DNA of 64,000 nt from Helicobacter salomonis (lineage in GTDB: Bacteria; Campylobacterota; Campylobacteria; Campylobacterales; Helicobacteraceae), in the NCBI RefSeq assembly GCF_017979425.1, contig NZ_JAERIS010000006.1, positions 1 to 64,000 of the forward strand, in the 5' to 3' direction. A program made the position numbers and the translations under genes. Position 1 is the stretch's first letter, and every line of letters starts with the position of its first letter. Of this stretch, positions 55,649-64,000 are shown one piece after another. Under the pieces are notes generated by a model, which was given only the letters and a program-made list of their open reading frames with translations, ran no database searches and had not been told where the DNA came from.

Positions 55649-56898
55649 GGAAGTCCTTTTAAATTTTCTAAAGCCAAATAGGTCGTATTGAGCTCACTTA
55701 GGGTGTCGATCTTAGAGAGCTTGATATTGATCTCATCGTTAAAGGCGTTGTAATAGGTGTTGTAATCCCCGCTAGCAGAGATCAAATTCTTTTCATAGAT
55801 ATGCACAATGCGCCCGCTTGCCTTTAAAATGGTCTCAATGCTGGAGAGATTTTTTTGAAGTTGCGCCATTTTTTTAAACAACTTCTTAGCGCGGTGGCGC
55901 ACTTGGTTAATAGTGTTGTCAATATTATTCAGCGCGACTAAGTGCTCTTGTTTGCGCTGTTGCAGGGTGTTACTCTGTTTGCCATAAATGGGTAGGGGAA
56001 TAGCTACCCCAATGGTAAACATGTCAAAAATGCGCTTCCTAAAGAGATAGTTTGCTGTAACATTGATGTCTTCTAAGAAACTCTTTTTGGCTAAAGTGAT
56101 GTTTTTGCGCGCTTGAGCGTCTTGCAAGCGGGCGATTTTGATGTCGTAATTGCTTGCCATAATATTTTGCAATTCTTGCGTGTTGTTTAAAGCCATGCTC
56201 TGGGGTGCTAGAGAGAGTAGATCGCTTTGGCTAAAAGTGAGTTCGCTGATATTGATCTTATTGTCTTCTAGTGCGTCTTGTAAATCGTTTTGTTTGATCT
56301 CTAGCTGGGATTTAAGCACTTCAATTTTGGCAATAGCGATTAAATCCGGGTTGCTCGCATGTTGGGCGTTGTAGAGTAGGTTCTCTAGGTTATTTAAGGC
56401 TTCTTTTAATAGGGCTAGTTTTTGGGTGTTCTTATAGACCTGGATCGCGTTGGTGAGCACGCCAATAGCGATATCTTGCTTGAGTTTTTGCAGTTCAAAA
56501 AGCTTTTTTTGGCGTTCTAAATCTAGCACTTGGGCTTGGGTGTGCCTCTTAGCATTCACATCAAATTTTTGGCTCAAACCAACACTAATACTTTGCATGA
56601 AGCTAGAATCGAGGATAAAGAAATTGAACACATCGGCGTTGTTATAGCCCACATACAAAATCGGATTATCCCAGCGCGCGCTGGCTTTAGCTTGGGCGCG
56701 CAGGCTCTCAATTTGGGCTTGCAGACTGGCGATTTTAGCGTTTTTGTGCAAAAATTTGTTGTAAATGCTGGGCAAGTCTAGGCGTTTGTTTGGCAGGGGC
56801 GCGCTCACACTCACAGACTCTAGGCTAGTTTCTGAGTGCCACGCCTTTAGCCCCCCCAACATAAAAAGCACCCCCCAGATCAAAGCCCTTAACTTCAT
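55645..56898 (-). CDS. crdB: TolC-like outer membrane channel CrdB
   Basis: The 417-residue protein has a signal peptide and two long helical repeats of the outer membrane efflux family (for example ASLQAQIESLRAQAKASARWDN, held here at about residues 57-78). It forms the exit duct of the efflux complex. It overlaps crdA and czcB by four bases each. In H. pylori crdB (HP1327) is induced by copper together with crdA. Confidence 0.88.
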   Translation of the reverse strand: MKLRALIWGVLFMLGGLKAWHSETSLESVSVSAPLPNKRLDLPSIYNKFLHKNAKIASLQAQIESLRAQAKASARWDNPILYVGYNNADVFNFFILDSSFMQSISVGLSQKFDVNAKRHTQAQVLDLERQKKLFELQKLKQDIAIGVLTNAIQVYKNTQKLALLKEALNNLENLLYNAQHASNPDLIAIAKIEVLKSQLEIKQNDLQDALEDNKINISELTFSQSDLLSLAPQSMALNNTQELQNIMASNYDIKIARLQDAQARKNITLAKKSFLEDINVTANYLFRKRIFDMFTIGVAIPLPIYGKQSNTLQQRKQEHLVALNNIDNTINQVRHRAKKLFKKMAQLQKNLSSIETILKASGRIVHIYEKNLISASGDYNTYYNAFNDEINIKLSKIDTLSELNTTYLALENLKGLP

Positions 56899-57272
56899 AG
56901 ATCGATACTGCCCTTGCCTTTGTAGAGTTTGCCCTCTTTAGTTTTAATGTCTACTCTAATTTGCCAAGTACCCCCCATAGGTAGATTGACCTTGACATCA
57001 TAAACCCCATCTTTTTCTTTCACTTGGGCATTTTCGTGCATGGCAGGCATACCGGGCATTTCAGGCATGCTAAATTTCACCTTGACATGCGCGCCTTTGA
57101 GGGGTTTACCCTTGAGAGTGGGACTTAAAGTAAAATGGTTATCACCACTCACGGGCTTTTGATCGGATTTTAAAAGGGTGTCTACCTCTTTAGCCTTGAT
57201 CTTTAAATCCCATGCTTGTAAACTCCCCAAACTCAAGGCGCACGCTAACGCCAACACATGCCATTTTTTCAT
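56895..57272 (-). CDS. crdA: Copper resistance protein CrdA
   Basis: The 125-residue secreted protein has a signal peptide (to about residue 20) and a beta-sandwich of the YtkA/FixH-like kind with a Met-rich motif SMPEMPGMPAMHENAQ that suits copper. In H. pylori CrdA (HP1326) is induced by copper through CrdRS and is needed for copper tolerance. It heads the four-gene efflux operon and has AAGGAG ahead of its ATG. Confidence 0.88.
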   Translation of the reverse strand: MKKWHVLALACALSLGSLQAWDLKIKAKEVDTLLKSDQKPVSGDNHFTLSPTLKGKPLKGAHVKVKFSMPEMPGMPAMHENAQVKEKDGVYDVKVNLPMGGTWQIRVDIKTKEGKLYKGKGSIDL

Positions 57273-57384
57273 CTAAACTCCTTACAAAATAAGATGGCGT
57301 TATGATAGTGTGTTTCTGTGGATCATTTGTGGAAATTAAAGTTAGGCGTGTTAGAATTTTTCATCTTATAACCAAAGGAACGAC
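57273..57384. promoter_or_regulatory. Divergent crdA/fumC promoter region
   Basis: The 112-base gap serves both genes. On the minus strand ACTATCATAACG is a -10 candidate for crdA about 30 bases from its start; on the plus strand GTTAGAATTT at 57351-57358 is a -10 candidate for fumC. A CrdR-type binding site is expected for crdA, but no repeat could be named with confidence. Confidence 0.45.
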
Positions 57385-58776
57385 ATGTCTTATCGCACCG
57401 AACACGACACTATGGGGGAAGTCAAGGTAGAAGATAGCAAGTATTGGGGCGCGCAAACCCAACGAAGTTTTGAAAACTTTAAAATTGGCACAGAAAAAAT
57501 GCCCCCCGCGCTCATTAGGGCTTTTGCTAAGTTGAAGCGCTCTGTTGCGGTGGTAAATGCGCAATTGGGCAAATTGGACGCACAAAAATCTCAAGCCATC
57601 GTGCAAGCCTGCGATGAGGTGATCGCGGGTAAGTTAGCTGACATGTTCCCCTTAGCCATTTGGCAAACCGGGAGTGGGACACAGACGAATATGAATGTGA
57701 ATGAAGTCATTGCCAACCGCGCCACCGAGATTTTGGGTGGGAATTTTAGAGAAAAAAAGCTCATCCACCCCAATGACCATGTAAATATGTCCCAGAGCTC
57801 TAATGACACTTTCCCCACAGCTATGCACATTGTGAGCGTGCTAGAATTGCATAAAACCCTTTTGCCCGCTTTAGACAAACTGCACGCCACTTTGCAAGCC
57901 AAAAGCCAAGAATTTAAAGACATTATTAAAATCGGGCGCACCCATTTACAAGATGCCACGCCCTTAACTCTAGGGCAGGAATTTAGCGGGTATGTGAGTA
58001 TGCTCGAGCATTCTAAAGCGCAGATTTTACAGAGTTTGGAATATCTAAGTGAGCTAGCCATCGGGGGCACGGCGGTGGGCACAGGGCTAAACGCGCATCC
58101 CCAACTCTCTGAAAAAGTCGCCGCCGAGTTAAGCCAACTTACCGGCTACACTTTCAAAAGCGCGCCTAATAAATTCCACGCACTTACCAGCCATGACGGC
58201 CTCACCTTTGCACATGGTGCGCTTAAAGGTTTGGCGGCTAATTTGATGAAAATTGCTAATGATATTCGATGGCTAGCCAGTGGTCCGCGCTGTGGTTTGG
58301 GCGAGATTAATATCCCTGAGAATGAACCGGGGAGCTCCATAATGCCGGGCAAAGTCAATCCCACCCAGTGCGAGGCTTTGACCATGGTCGCCGTGCAGGT
58401 GATGGGCAATGACGCAGCCATTGGCTTTGCAGCCTCTCAGGGCAATTTTGAGCTCAATGTCTTTAAACCCGTGATCATCTATAATTTCTTGCAAAGCTTG
58501 GAGTTGCTTGCCGATGGCATGGAGAGTTTTAACGCCCATTGCGCGGTGGGAATCACGCCCAATAAAGAAAAAATTGATCACTATTTGCACCACTCTTTAA
58601 TGTTAGTAACCGCACTCAATCCCCATATCGGCTATGAAAACGCCGCGAAAGTAGCCAAAAACGCCCATAAAAAACACATCAGCCTCAAAGAATCCGCAGA
58701 GGAGCTAGGATTAGTCAAGCCAGAAGATTTTGACAAATTCGTCAATCCGGCTAACATGATCGCGCCTAAGGCTTAG
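57385..58776 (+). CDS. fumC: Fumarate hydratase class II
   Basis: The 463-residue enzyme interconverts fumarate and malate. The superfamily signature [17 protein letters not shown], the [15 protein letters not shown] and [11 protein letters not shown] segments and TGTGLNAHP are all present at normal spacing. It is next to crdA as in H. pylori HP1325-HP1326. Its stop overlaps the trpG stop by 11 bases on opposite strands. Confidence 0.97.
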   Translation: MSYRTEHDTMGEVKVEDSKYWGAQTQRSFENFKIGTEKMPPALIRAFAKLKRSVAVVNAQLGKLDAQKSQAIVQACDEVIAGKLADMFPLAIWQTGSGTQTNMNVNEVIANRATEILGGNFREKKLIHPNDHVNMSQSSNDTFPTAMHIVSVLELHKTLLPALDKLHATLQAKSQEFKDIIKIGRTHLQDATPLTLGQEFSGYVSMLEHSKAQILQSLEYLSELAIGGTAVGTGLNAHPQLSEKVAAELSQLTGYTFKSAPNKFHALTSHDGLTFAHGALKGLAANLMKIANDIRWLASGPRCGLGEINIPENEPGSSIMPGKVNPTQCEALTMVAVQVMGNDAAIGFAASQGNFELNVFKPVIIYNFLQSLELLADGMESFNAHCAVGITPNKEKIDHYLHHSLMLVTALNPHIGYENAAKVAKNAHKKHISLKESAEELGLVKPEDFDKFVNPANMIAPKA

Positions 58777-59362
58777 GTTTTAGCGCGTTTTCTAAGAATT
58801 CTACACTCTGTTTTAAAAGTTGAGCACCTTTGGGAGTCATGATACTCTCGGGGTGGAACTGGTAGGCAAGGATTTTGTCCTGCGGGTGGTAGATACCCAT
58901 CACGATATTTTGATAGTGGGCGATCACTTGTAGCTCATCGGGTAATTGTGTCGCCATCAAAGAATGGTAACGCGCCACCTCTAAACTACGGCCTAAGCCC
59001 TCAAATGCTCCAAAGGGTTCTAAGTTAATGTGCGTGCTTTTGCCATGCACAATTTCAGGGCATCTTTCAATACGCGCCCCATAACTCTGTGCCAAGGCTT
59101 GCAAGCCCAAACAAATCCCCAAAATAGGGAATTTTGAGCGCACACAAGCAATTAAGGGTAAGAGTCGCCCCGATTGTTCGGGGTTACCCGGACCGGGCGA
59201 AATGCACAAAAGTGCACCCTTAGAACATGCATACATCAAGTTTAAAATCTCTTGCTCGGGCGTATCATTGCGATACACCTTGAGATCATAGCCCAAACGT
59301 TCTAACTCATAAACCAAGTTATAAGTGAAGGAGTCGAAATTATCTAAGAAAAAGATTGTCAT
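58766..59362 (-). CDS. trpG: Anthranilate synthase glutamine amidotransferase subunit
   Basis: The 198-residue class I amidotransferase supplies ammonia to Trp[18 protein letters not shown] at the N-terminus, catalytic Cys in [16 protein letters not shown], and His-Glu in [12 protein letters not shown] are intact. It overlaps trpE by four bases. It could also serve folate synthesis as PabA, as amphibolic TrpG proteins do. No trpDCBA genes follow; fumC converges instead. Confidence 0.9.
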   Translation of the reverse strand: MTIFFLDNFDSFTYNLVYELERLGYDLKVYRNDTPEQEILNLMYACSKGALLCISPGPGNPEQSGRLLPLIACVRSKFPILGICLGLQALAQSYGARIERCPEIVHGKSTHINLEPFGAFEGLGRSLEVARYHSLMATQLPDELQVIAHYQNIVMGIYHPQDKILAYQFHPESIMTPKGAQLLKQSVEFLENALKPKP

Positions 59363-60861
59363 CGATAAGTCTTTCTAATGGCTTCTAGCACGCTTTGCGC
59401 CTTTGCCTTAGTTTCTGCACTCTCTGCCTTTGGGTCGCTCTCCAGAACAACGCCCGCCCCGCTTTGCACAAAGGCCTTATGGGCGCGCACAAAGGCAGAA
59501 CGAATCACAATACAACTATCCATGGAGCCATCTCCACACAAATAACCCAAAGAACCCCCATAAGACCCGCGCCGCTTGTTTTCTAATTGCGCGATGAGTT
59601 TGAGTGCGGACACTTTGGGAGCGCCGCTGAGTGTGCCCGCGTTCATAAAACTTCTAAAGGCATGCAGGGCATCTAGGTTGGCTTTAAGCACACCTTGCAC
59701 CGCTGAAGTCAAATGCATCACATGAGAGTATTTCTCTACACGCAAGAGTTTGTTTACAAAACGCGTTGCACAAATCCGCGCTAGATCGTTGCGGGCTAAG
59801 TCCACCAACATGAGATGTTCGGCACGCTCTTTGGCATCGCTCAAGAGTTCTAGCTCGATGCGATTATCCAAATCTGGATCGATGTGCCCATGGGTATCAA
59901 AACCGCGCGGGCGTGTGCCCGCAATGGGGCAGATTTGGGCGGTGCGTGTGGGCGCGTCGTATTTTAAAGCACTCTCAGGACTAGCCCCAAAAAGCGTAAA
60001 ATCTTGCGCGCGCATGTAGAACATGTAAGGACTAGGATTGCGCATTTTGAGGTGGTGGTAGGCACTCAAGGGGTCGGGACACTCCAGGCTAAACCCCCTA
60101 GAGATCACCGCCTGAAAAATCTCGCCCGCTTGTAATTCTGCTTGTAGGCGCAAAACCCGTTGTTCAAATTCCATATCGGGACAATCCGTGCTCAGTGTGC
60201 CCGTATGGGGGTGTTTATGAGGAGTAAAGTCATCTTGGGTTGCTTGAGCTACTTGGGTCAAAGCGCGCATGTCTGCTTGCAAATTCTCTTGATAATCCCG
60301 ATTAAAACACGCACCTAAAATTTGGGTGGTGTGTGCTTTGTGATCGATGACAATGAGAGTTTCTGCTACATAAAAGAGATAGTCTGGCGCGCTGTTTTCT
60401 AGGGTGGGTAAAGAGGGCAAATTTTCAAAGTAGTGCACCATTTCAAAAGAGAAAAGCCCAGCACAAAAAAGAGCTAAAGGGTGGCTAGAGTGAGGGCGCG
60501 CGCATTGCCACACAGAGCGCAGAGCATCTAGGGGGCTGGATGTAAAGAGCTTAGAAAATTCGTCTTGCAGGGTATTAGTTTGAGGATAGTGTAACTGGAG
60601 GATGGAGTCTTTGAAGGGGGTTTTTAGCACGGCACTAAGCCTTTGTACTAACGCTTTACCATTGGGAGTTAGTGCGCGCAAATACACACAATCGCCCTGA
60701 CAGAGTAGCTGCACGCACGCACGAGTTAAGATAATTGACTTAGTATGCGCCTTGCTCTGCGTGTGTGCACTCTCTAACAAGAGAGTGTGAGGCTGTTCTA
60801 GTTGGGCGTAGAGAGCGAGTGGATGGGCGACATAGGGAACATTTTGCTCCAAAGTTGTCAT
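59359..60861 (-). CDS. trpE: Anthranilate synthase component I
   Basis: The 500-residue chorismate enzyme makes anthranilate, the first step to tryptophan. CPIAGTRPRG has the Ala typical of TrpE (PabB has Lys there), and HLMLVDLARNDLARI, MNAGTLSGAPKVSALKLIAQ and CIVIRSA are family motifs. The close match to proteobacterial TrpE and the AAAGGA site support the ATG at 60861; the frame runs 24 codons further upstream toward the MITE. A -10-like CATAAT lies at 60881-60886 (complement). Confidence 0.93.
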   Translation of the reverse strand: MTTLEQNVPYVAHPLALYAQLEQPHTLLLESAHTQSKAHTKSIILTRACVQLLCQGDCVYLRALTPNGKALVQRLSAVLKTPFKDSILQLHYPQTNTLQDEFSKLFTSSPLDALRSVWQCARPHSSHPLALFCAGLFSFEMVHYFENLPSLPTLENSAPDYLFYVAETLIVIDHKAHTTQILGACFNRDYQENLQADMRALTQVAQATQDDFTPHKHPHTGTLSTDCPDMEFEQRVLRLQAELQAGEIFQAVISRGFSLECPDPLSAYHHLKMRNPSPYMFYMRAQDFTLFGASPESALKYDAPTRTAQICPIAGTRPRGFDTHGHIDPDLDNRIELELLSDAKERAEHLMLVDLARNDLARICATRFVNKLLRVEKYSHVMHLTSAVQGVLKANLDALHAFRSFMNAGTLSGAPKVSALKLIAQLENKRRGSYGGSLGYLCGDGSMDSCIVIRSAFVRAHKAFVQSGAGVVLESDPKAESAETKAKAQSVLEAIRKTYR

Positions 60862-60880
60862 TGGGTTGTCCTTTGGGCGT

Positions 60881-60886
60881 ATTATG
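60881..60886 (-). promoter_or_regulatory. Candidate -10 box of trpE
   Basis: The minus strand reads TTTTTAGACATAATACG; CATAAT lies 20 bases ahead of the trpE ATG and outside the MITE. A second candidate lies within the MITE at 61109-61114. Confidence 0.4.
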
Positions 60887-60906
60887 TCTAAAAAGCGTTT
60901 AAACGA

Positions 60907-61180
60907 GGTGAAGTACCCAAATGCTAAAGACATTTGGGCTTCCTAGGCTGATGTTGCCCGTAGGGAGAGTTTGGTTCTCACTCTGTGTCCCTATAGTAGG
61001 GATTTTACAGAGTTTGAGCTCCAACGCATTCCCTACAGGTCTCACACATCATATCTCCAAAGGCGTAACTTTGCACACTTCCTGCGCTAGATACGAATGT
61101 ATGGAGGCATTATACCACGAATTAGTGGCATTCATCCCACCCGCTAAAGACGGGTGGGATTTCTGCCAAAGAGTTTTAAA
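60907..61180 (-). mobile_element. IS605-type MITE, copy B (inverted)
   Basis: This is the reverse complement of copy A at 51151-51422. Left-end hairpin (read on the minus strand): ATCCCACCCG/CGGGTGGGAT at 61134-61160, fully paired here; right-end hairpin CCCAAATG/CATTTGGG at 60916-60938. On the minus strand, the last 40 codons read as a tnpB-like tail ending GNISLGSPNVFSIWVLH, with one stop earlier on. Compared with copy A it has one extra A in GGGACACAG, which keeps the frame open. It lies between trpE and gpsA. Confidence 0.7.
61109..61114 (-). promoter_or_regulatory. TATAAT box inside MITE copy B
   Basis: The minus strand reads CGTGGTATAATGCC, a perfect -10 hexamer just inside the left-end hairpin, pointing toward trpE some 250 bases away. 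In copy A the same site reads GTATAGTA. It may be the old element promoter. Confidence 0.45.
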
Positions 61181-61191
61181 GCGCAGTGTGC

Positions 61192-61197
61192 TACAAT
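61192..61197 (+). promoter_or_regulatory. -10 box of the gpsA promoter
   Basis: GTGCTACAATCAC contains TACAAT 25 bases before the gpsA ATG and just outside the MITE end; AAAAGGA serves as ribosome site. Confidence 0.5.
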
Positions 61198-61221
61198 CAC
61201 TCATTTAAAAAGGACTCGAGG

Positions 61222-62154
61222 ATGGGTATCGTGGTTTTTGGGGGGGGGGCTTGGGGGCGTGCACTCAGCTTTGCCTTTGGGCACACTACATCCGTGCAAA
61301 TCGTTTCTCGTCAAGATTTAAGCACTGCGCTCTTACCCCTGAATAAGAGTTTGGTGCTCAAAGGCCATCACCTCATCAGCCAATGTAGTCTGGAGGAAGG
61401 CCTAGAGGCCTCCTTGTGCGTGGTAGCCATTAGTGTGCAGCATCTGCGTGCATGGTTTAAACAGGCACATTTACCCTCCGATATGCGAGTCTTAATGGCA
61501 TGCAAGGGGATTGAAGTGGGAGGTAAGTTTGTTAGCCAGATTGCCCAGGAATTCATCCCCTCAAAAAATTTATGCTATCTAGCAGGGCCTAGTTTTGCAC
61601 ACGATGTGAGCGCGAGTTTGCCCTGTGCACTAGCTCTGCATTCTAGCAATCCCGACTTGGCTCAAACCTATGCCAAGGCTTTTCCCAGTTTTATACGCAC
61701 CTATGCCCAGGAAGACATTACCGGAGGGGAGATCGCAGGCGCGTACAAAAATGTGATTGCTATTGCGGCCGGAGTGTGCGATGGGCTAGAGTTAGGGCAA
61801 AGTGCTAAAGCCTCTTTGCTCTCGCGTGGTTTAGTAGAAATGTGCCGCTTTGGGACACATTTTGGGGGAAAAGCCCAAACATTTTTGGGACTCAGCGGGG
61901 CGGGGGATCTCTTCTTAAGTGCAAATTCCATGCTTTCACGCAACTATCGCGTAGGCTTAGGGCTAGCCAAACACCAACCCTTAGAAGAGATTTTAGACAC
62001 ATTAGGAGAAGTTGCCGAAGGGGTGAAAACCACGCAGGCCATCATCCAAATTGCCCAAAGAGAGCAGATCTATACCCCCATCGCTACAGAATTACAGGCC
62101 CTCTTAGAAGGCAAAAATCCCCTAGCGAGCATGGACGCGCTGTTAAAACGCTAA
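61222..62154 (+). CDS. gpsA: Glycerol-3-phosphate dehydrogenase (NAD(P)+)
   Basis: The 310-residue enzyme makes sn-glycerol 3-phosphate for phospholipids. The nucleotide fold opens the protein ([19 protein letters not shown]), followed by [28 protein letters not shown] and [18 protein letters not shown] with the catalytic Lys. Codons 7-10 are written as a G10 tract at 61240-61249, so a one-base slip would stop synthesis near the N-terminus. In H. pylori it is HP0961, next to glyQ as here. The ATG at 61222 is preferred to a 12-codon upstream extension. Confidence 0.95.
   Translation: MGIVVFGGGAWGRALSFAFGHTTSVQIVSRQDLSTALLPLNKSLVLKGHHLISQCSLEEGLEASLCVVAISVQHLRAWFKQAHLPSDMRVLMACKGIEVGGKFVSQIAQEFIPSKNLCYLAGPSFAHDVSASLPCALALHSSNPDLAQTYAKAFPSFIRTYAQEDITGGEIAGAYKNVIAIAAGVCDGLELGQSAKASLLSRGLVEMCRFGTHFGGKAQTFLGLSGAGDLFLSANSMLSRNYRVGLGLAKHQPLEEILDTLGEVAEGVKTTQAIIQIAQREQIYTPIATELQALLEGKNPLASMDALLKR
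61240..61249 (+). repeat. G10 homopolymer in gpsA
   Basis: Ten consecutive G residues encode part of the Gly-Gly-Gly-Ala of the NAD(P)-binding loop. As given, the length keeps the gene in frame. It is the longest mononucleotide G run noticed in the window; other genes show runs of seven or eight at Gly-Gly or Pro-Pro codons. Confidence 0.9.
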
Positions 62155-62169
62155 AGAAAGGCTTTTGAG

Positions 62170-63081
62170 ATGACTTTTTCACAAATTCTTTTAACTTTGC
62201 AGAATTTCTGGCAAGAACAGGGTTGCCTTTTATTACAGCCCTACGATCTGCCAGCAGGGGCGGGTACTTTTCACCCCGCTACTTTGCTAAGAAGTTTGGA
62301 TAGCAAACCTTGGAATGTTGCCTATGTTGCCCCTTCTAGGCGACCCACAGACGGGCGTTATGGACAAAACCCTAATCGCTTAGGTAGTTATTACCAATTC
62401 CAGGTGATCTTAAAGCCTAGCCCCTTGAATGTCCAAGAACTCTATTTGCGCAGTCTGCAGGCATTGAGCATTGATTTTAGCCAACATGATGTGCGCTTTG
62501 TAGAGGATAATTGGGAGTCACCCACTTTGGGGGCGTGGGGCTTGGGCTGGGAGGTATGGTTAGATGGCATGGAGATCACCCAGTTTACTTACTTCCAGCA
62601 GGTAGGAGGTTTGCCCTGCCACCCCACTCCCATTGAGATCACCTATGGTGTGGAACGCTTGGCGACTTATATCCAAAAGGTGGACAATATCCTAGACATC
62701 GTGTGGAGCTATAAAGACAACCAACCCACTTACTATAAAGAAGTGCATTTGGAGAGTGAATACCAGTTTAGCCATTATCACTTTGAGCACGCCGATTTGG
62801 ATTTTTTGCTCGAAGCTTTTCATCAAAACCAAGCAGAGGCGCAACGCTGTTTGGATCGGGGCTTGAGTTTAGTTGCTTACGATTTTGTGGTGCTTAGCAC
62901 GCATTTTTTCAATGTTTTAGATGCGCGTAAAGCCCTGAGTGTAGCCAAACGCCAAGAATTCATCTTAAAAATCCGCGCCCTAGCTAAGGCTTGCGCTCTG
63001 CTTTACAAAGCCCAAGAAACCCAGCGCGATGCGCGCCTAAGTGGGGATTTTAGCACCCCCCTACTGCCATGCCAAGTTTAA
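62170..63081 (+). CDS. glyQ: Glycyl-tRNA synthetase alpha subunit
   Basis: The 303-residue catalytic subunit of the tetrameric bacterial enzyme has the typical start ([20 protein letters not shown]) and class II motifs [18 protein letters not shown] and [20 protein letters not shown] (broken here: [18 protein letters not shown]). [19 protein letters not shown] lies in motif 3. It overlaps the NIF3-like gene by 13 bases. GlyS is not in this window. H. pylori glyQ is HP0960. Confidence 0.96.
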   Translation: MTFSQILLTLQNFWQEQGCLLLQPYDLPAGAGTFHPATLLRSLDSKPWNVAYVAPSRRPTDGRYGQNPNRLGSYYQFQVILKPSPLNVQELYLRSLQALSIDFSQHDVRFVEDNWESPTLGAWGLGWEVWLDGMEITQFTYFQQVGGLPCHPTPIEITYGVERLATYIQKVDNILDIVWSYKDNQPTYYKEVHLESEYQFSHYHFEHADLDFLLEAFHQNQAEAQRCLDRGLSLVAYDFVVLSTHFFNVLDARKALSVAKRQEFILKIRALAKACALLYKAQETQRDARLSGDFSTPLLPCQV

Positions 63082-63812
63082 AAGACTTACACGCCTTTTT
63101 GGAGGCACTCTCCCCTTTGAGCTTGCAAGAGTCTTGGGATCATTGTGGCTTGAATTTAGGCAGTTTAAATATGCAATACAAACACCTCATCATCAGCCTA
63201 GAAGCCACTATGCAACTCGCCCAGCAAGCTCCAGATCATAGCGTGATTCTCACCCACCACCCCCTCTTTTTCAGGCCCTTTAAGACTTTTAACTCCAGTG
63301 TTTACCCCTATAATGTCGCCCAAATTTTGATTCAGAAATCCTGCGCCTTGCTAGCATGGCATACCAATTTTGATAAAACCCACCTCAATGCCTATTTTGC
63401 CAAGATATTAGGCTTTGAAAATTTGTGTGCTGATGGGATGGCTTTAGTGGGTGCAATTGCCCCCACACTCTTAGAAACACTCGCTAAAGGTGTGCAAGAC
63501 AGACTTAAGTTACCCTATGTGCGCTATGTATCCGCTAGCCCTACTATTAGCACAATTGCGATCGTATGCGGGGCGGGATGTGGGTATTTGCAAGAGCTCA
63601 CAAGTGTGCCTGAAAATCTGTGTCTAATCACGGGAGATATCAAGCATCATGATGGCATAGCGGCCAAAAGCATGGGCATTAGCTTGATCGAAGTGCCCCA
63701 TTATGAGAGTGAAAAATACTTCGCGCCCCTCATGGCAGATTTACTGACTCCCCTTGCCCTCAACCCCCAATTGTTTGATTGTCAAGGGGTGTTCGGGATA
63801 CATGTGCTTTAA
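63069..63812 (+). CDS. NIF3/DUF34 family metal-binding protein
   Basis: The 247-residue protein has the conserved metal ligands of the NIF3 family: [23 protein letters not shown], and the C-terminal [13 protein letters not shown] and VPHYESEKY. Some members act as GTP cyclohydrolase-like or metal chaperone proteins, but the role is unsettled. It overlaps glyQ and matches H. pylori HP0959 in position. Confidence 0.88.
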   Translation: MPSLKDLHAFLEALSPLSLQESWDHCGLNLGSLNMQYKHLIISLEATMQLAQQAPDHSVILTHHPLFFRPFKTFNSSVYPYNVAQILIQKSCALLAWHTNFDKTHLNAYFAKILGFENLCADGMALVGAIAPTLLETLAKGVQDRLKLPYVRYVSASPTISTIAIVCGAGCGYLQELTSVPENLCLITGDIKHHDGIAAKSMGISLIEVPHYESEKYFAPLMADLLTPLALNPQLFDCQGVFGIHVL

Positions 63813-63986
63813 AGCGTTGGAGCACGAAAATAAAGAACAAAAGCGACGTCTGCGAAGATGAGCCAAGTCATAGGCGTCCTCCAAGGGTCAAAACCCTATT
63901 TTACGACCGCTTAAGAAATGATGAGTCCATAAGTCTGACAACGCAATCTGTTTGGCGTTACAGAAACGCTTAAGGGGAGGGTTTCA
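63813..63986. other. Gap after the NIF3-like gene
   Basis: No gene or RNA could be recognised. In H. pylori a zinc-ribbon protein gene (HP0958) follows here; it is not seen before the window ends. The stretch ends in AAGGGGAGGG, a strong ribosome site for the next start. Confidence 0.3.
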
Positions 63987-64000
63987 ATGATCTGCTTAAT
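63987..64000 (+). CDS. Probable start of next gene (cut by window end)
   Basis: ATG at 63987 follows AAGGGGAGGG by six bases. Only MICL... is visible, so no product can be named. Confidence 0.3.

Noticed and set aside
59359-60861. Possible PabB (aminodeoxychorismate synthase) instead of TrpE
   Set aside because: The PIAGT motif has Ala where PabB has Lys, and overall similarity is to TrpE.
1-64000. CRISPR arrays, prophage or complete insertion sequences
   Set aside because: No regularly spaced repeats, no phage structural genes, and no intact transposase were seen.

Overview
The window comes from a gastric-type Helicobacter (Campylobacterota) chromosome that is not H. pylori. Almost every gene has a clear Helicobacter counterpart, and several blocks keep H. 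pylori gene order (locus numbers recalled from memory): mfd-ccmA-csd1-csd2-folC-lptE-leuS-DUF6394-secF-secD-yajC-nhaA-addA (HP1541-HP1553), eda-edd-zwf-pgl-glk (HP1099-HP1103), ligA-cheV-aspS-adk-ppa (HP0615-HP0620), DUF507-carA-amiF (HP1236-HP1238), prfA-rpsT-glmM-lspA (HP0077-HP0074), fumC-crdA-crdB-czcB-czcA (HP1325-HP1329) and gpsA-glyQ-NIF3 (HP0961-HP0959). The blocks are joined in a different order from H. pylori and the base composition looks more G+C-rich, which fits the H. felis/heilmannii/bizzozeronii group. The species cannot be fixed from sequence reading alone.

Layout. 1-1299 holds a frameshifted PP2C-type phosphatase remnant. 1296-20371 is a long, tightly packed minus-strand array: repair coupling (mfd), helical-shape genes (ccmA, csd1, csd2), folC, lptE, leuS, the SecDF-YajC translocase, nhaA, AddA nuclease-helicase, then eda and edd. 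20463-27076 reads the other way and completes a compact glucose unit: zwf, two 6-phosphogluconolactonase-like genes in tandem, glk, pgi and gluP. Glucose import, phosphorylation, the oxidative branch and the Entner-Doudoroff split therefore lie together around one divergent promoter region. 27077-27380 is a degenerate IS605-like relic. 27381-33512 is the ligA/cheV/aspS/adk/ppa block; its LigA carries an enlarged Cys-rich zinc region. 33583-35118 carries an FtsL-like gene, rsmH and the RNase P RNA. 35435-42047 carries an outer membrane protein, gltX, a PolB-like exonuclease, an isolated comB6-comB7 pair of the competence type IV system, and DUF507-carA.

42243-46881 carries formamidase, prfA, rpsT, glmM, lspA and tRNA-Val. 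47085-51587 is accessory: an ABC exporter without a visible partner, a pirin pseudogene, an AtoE-type fatty acid carrier and a 272-bp mobile-element derivative. 51588-57272 is the copper-resistance CrdA/CrdB/CzcB/CzcA efflux operon, divergent from fumC. trpG-trpE stand alone without the rest of the trp operon, behind a second, inverted copy of the same 272-bp element. The window ends with gpsA (carrying a G10 tract in its nucleotide-binding motif), glyQ and a NIF3-family gene.

The least ordinary items are the repeated IS605-type MITE with end hairpins and an internal promoter-like box, the Cys-rich insertion in LigA, the divergent second pgl paralogue, the split-off comB6-comB7 pair, and the G10 tract in gpsA. 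No CRISPR array, prophage or complete insertion sequence was seen.
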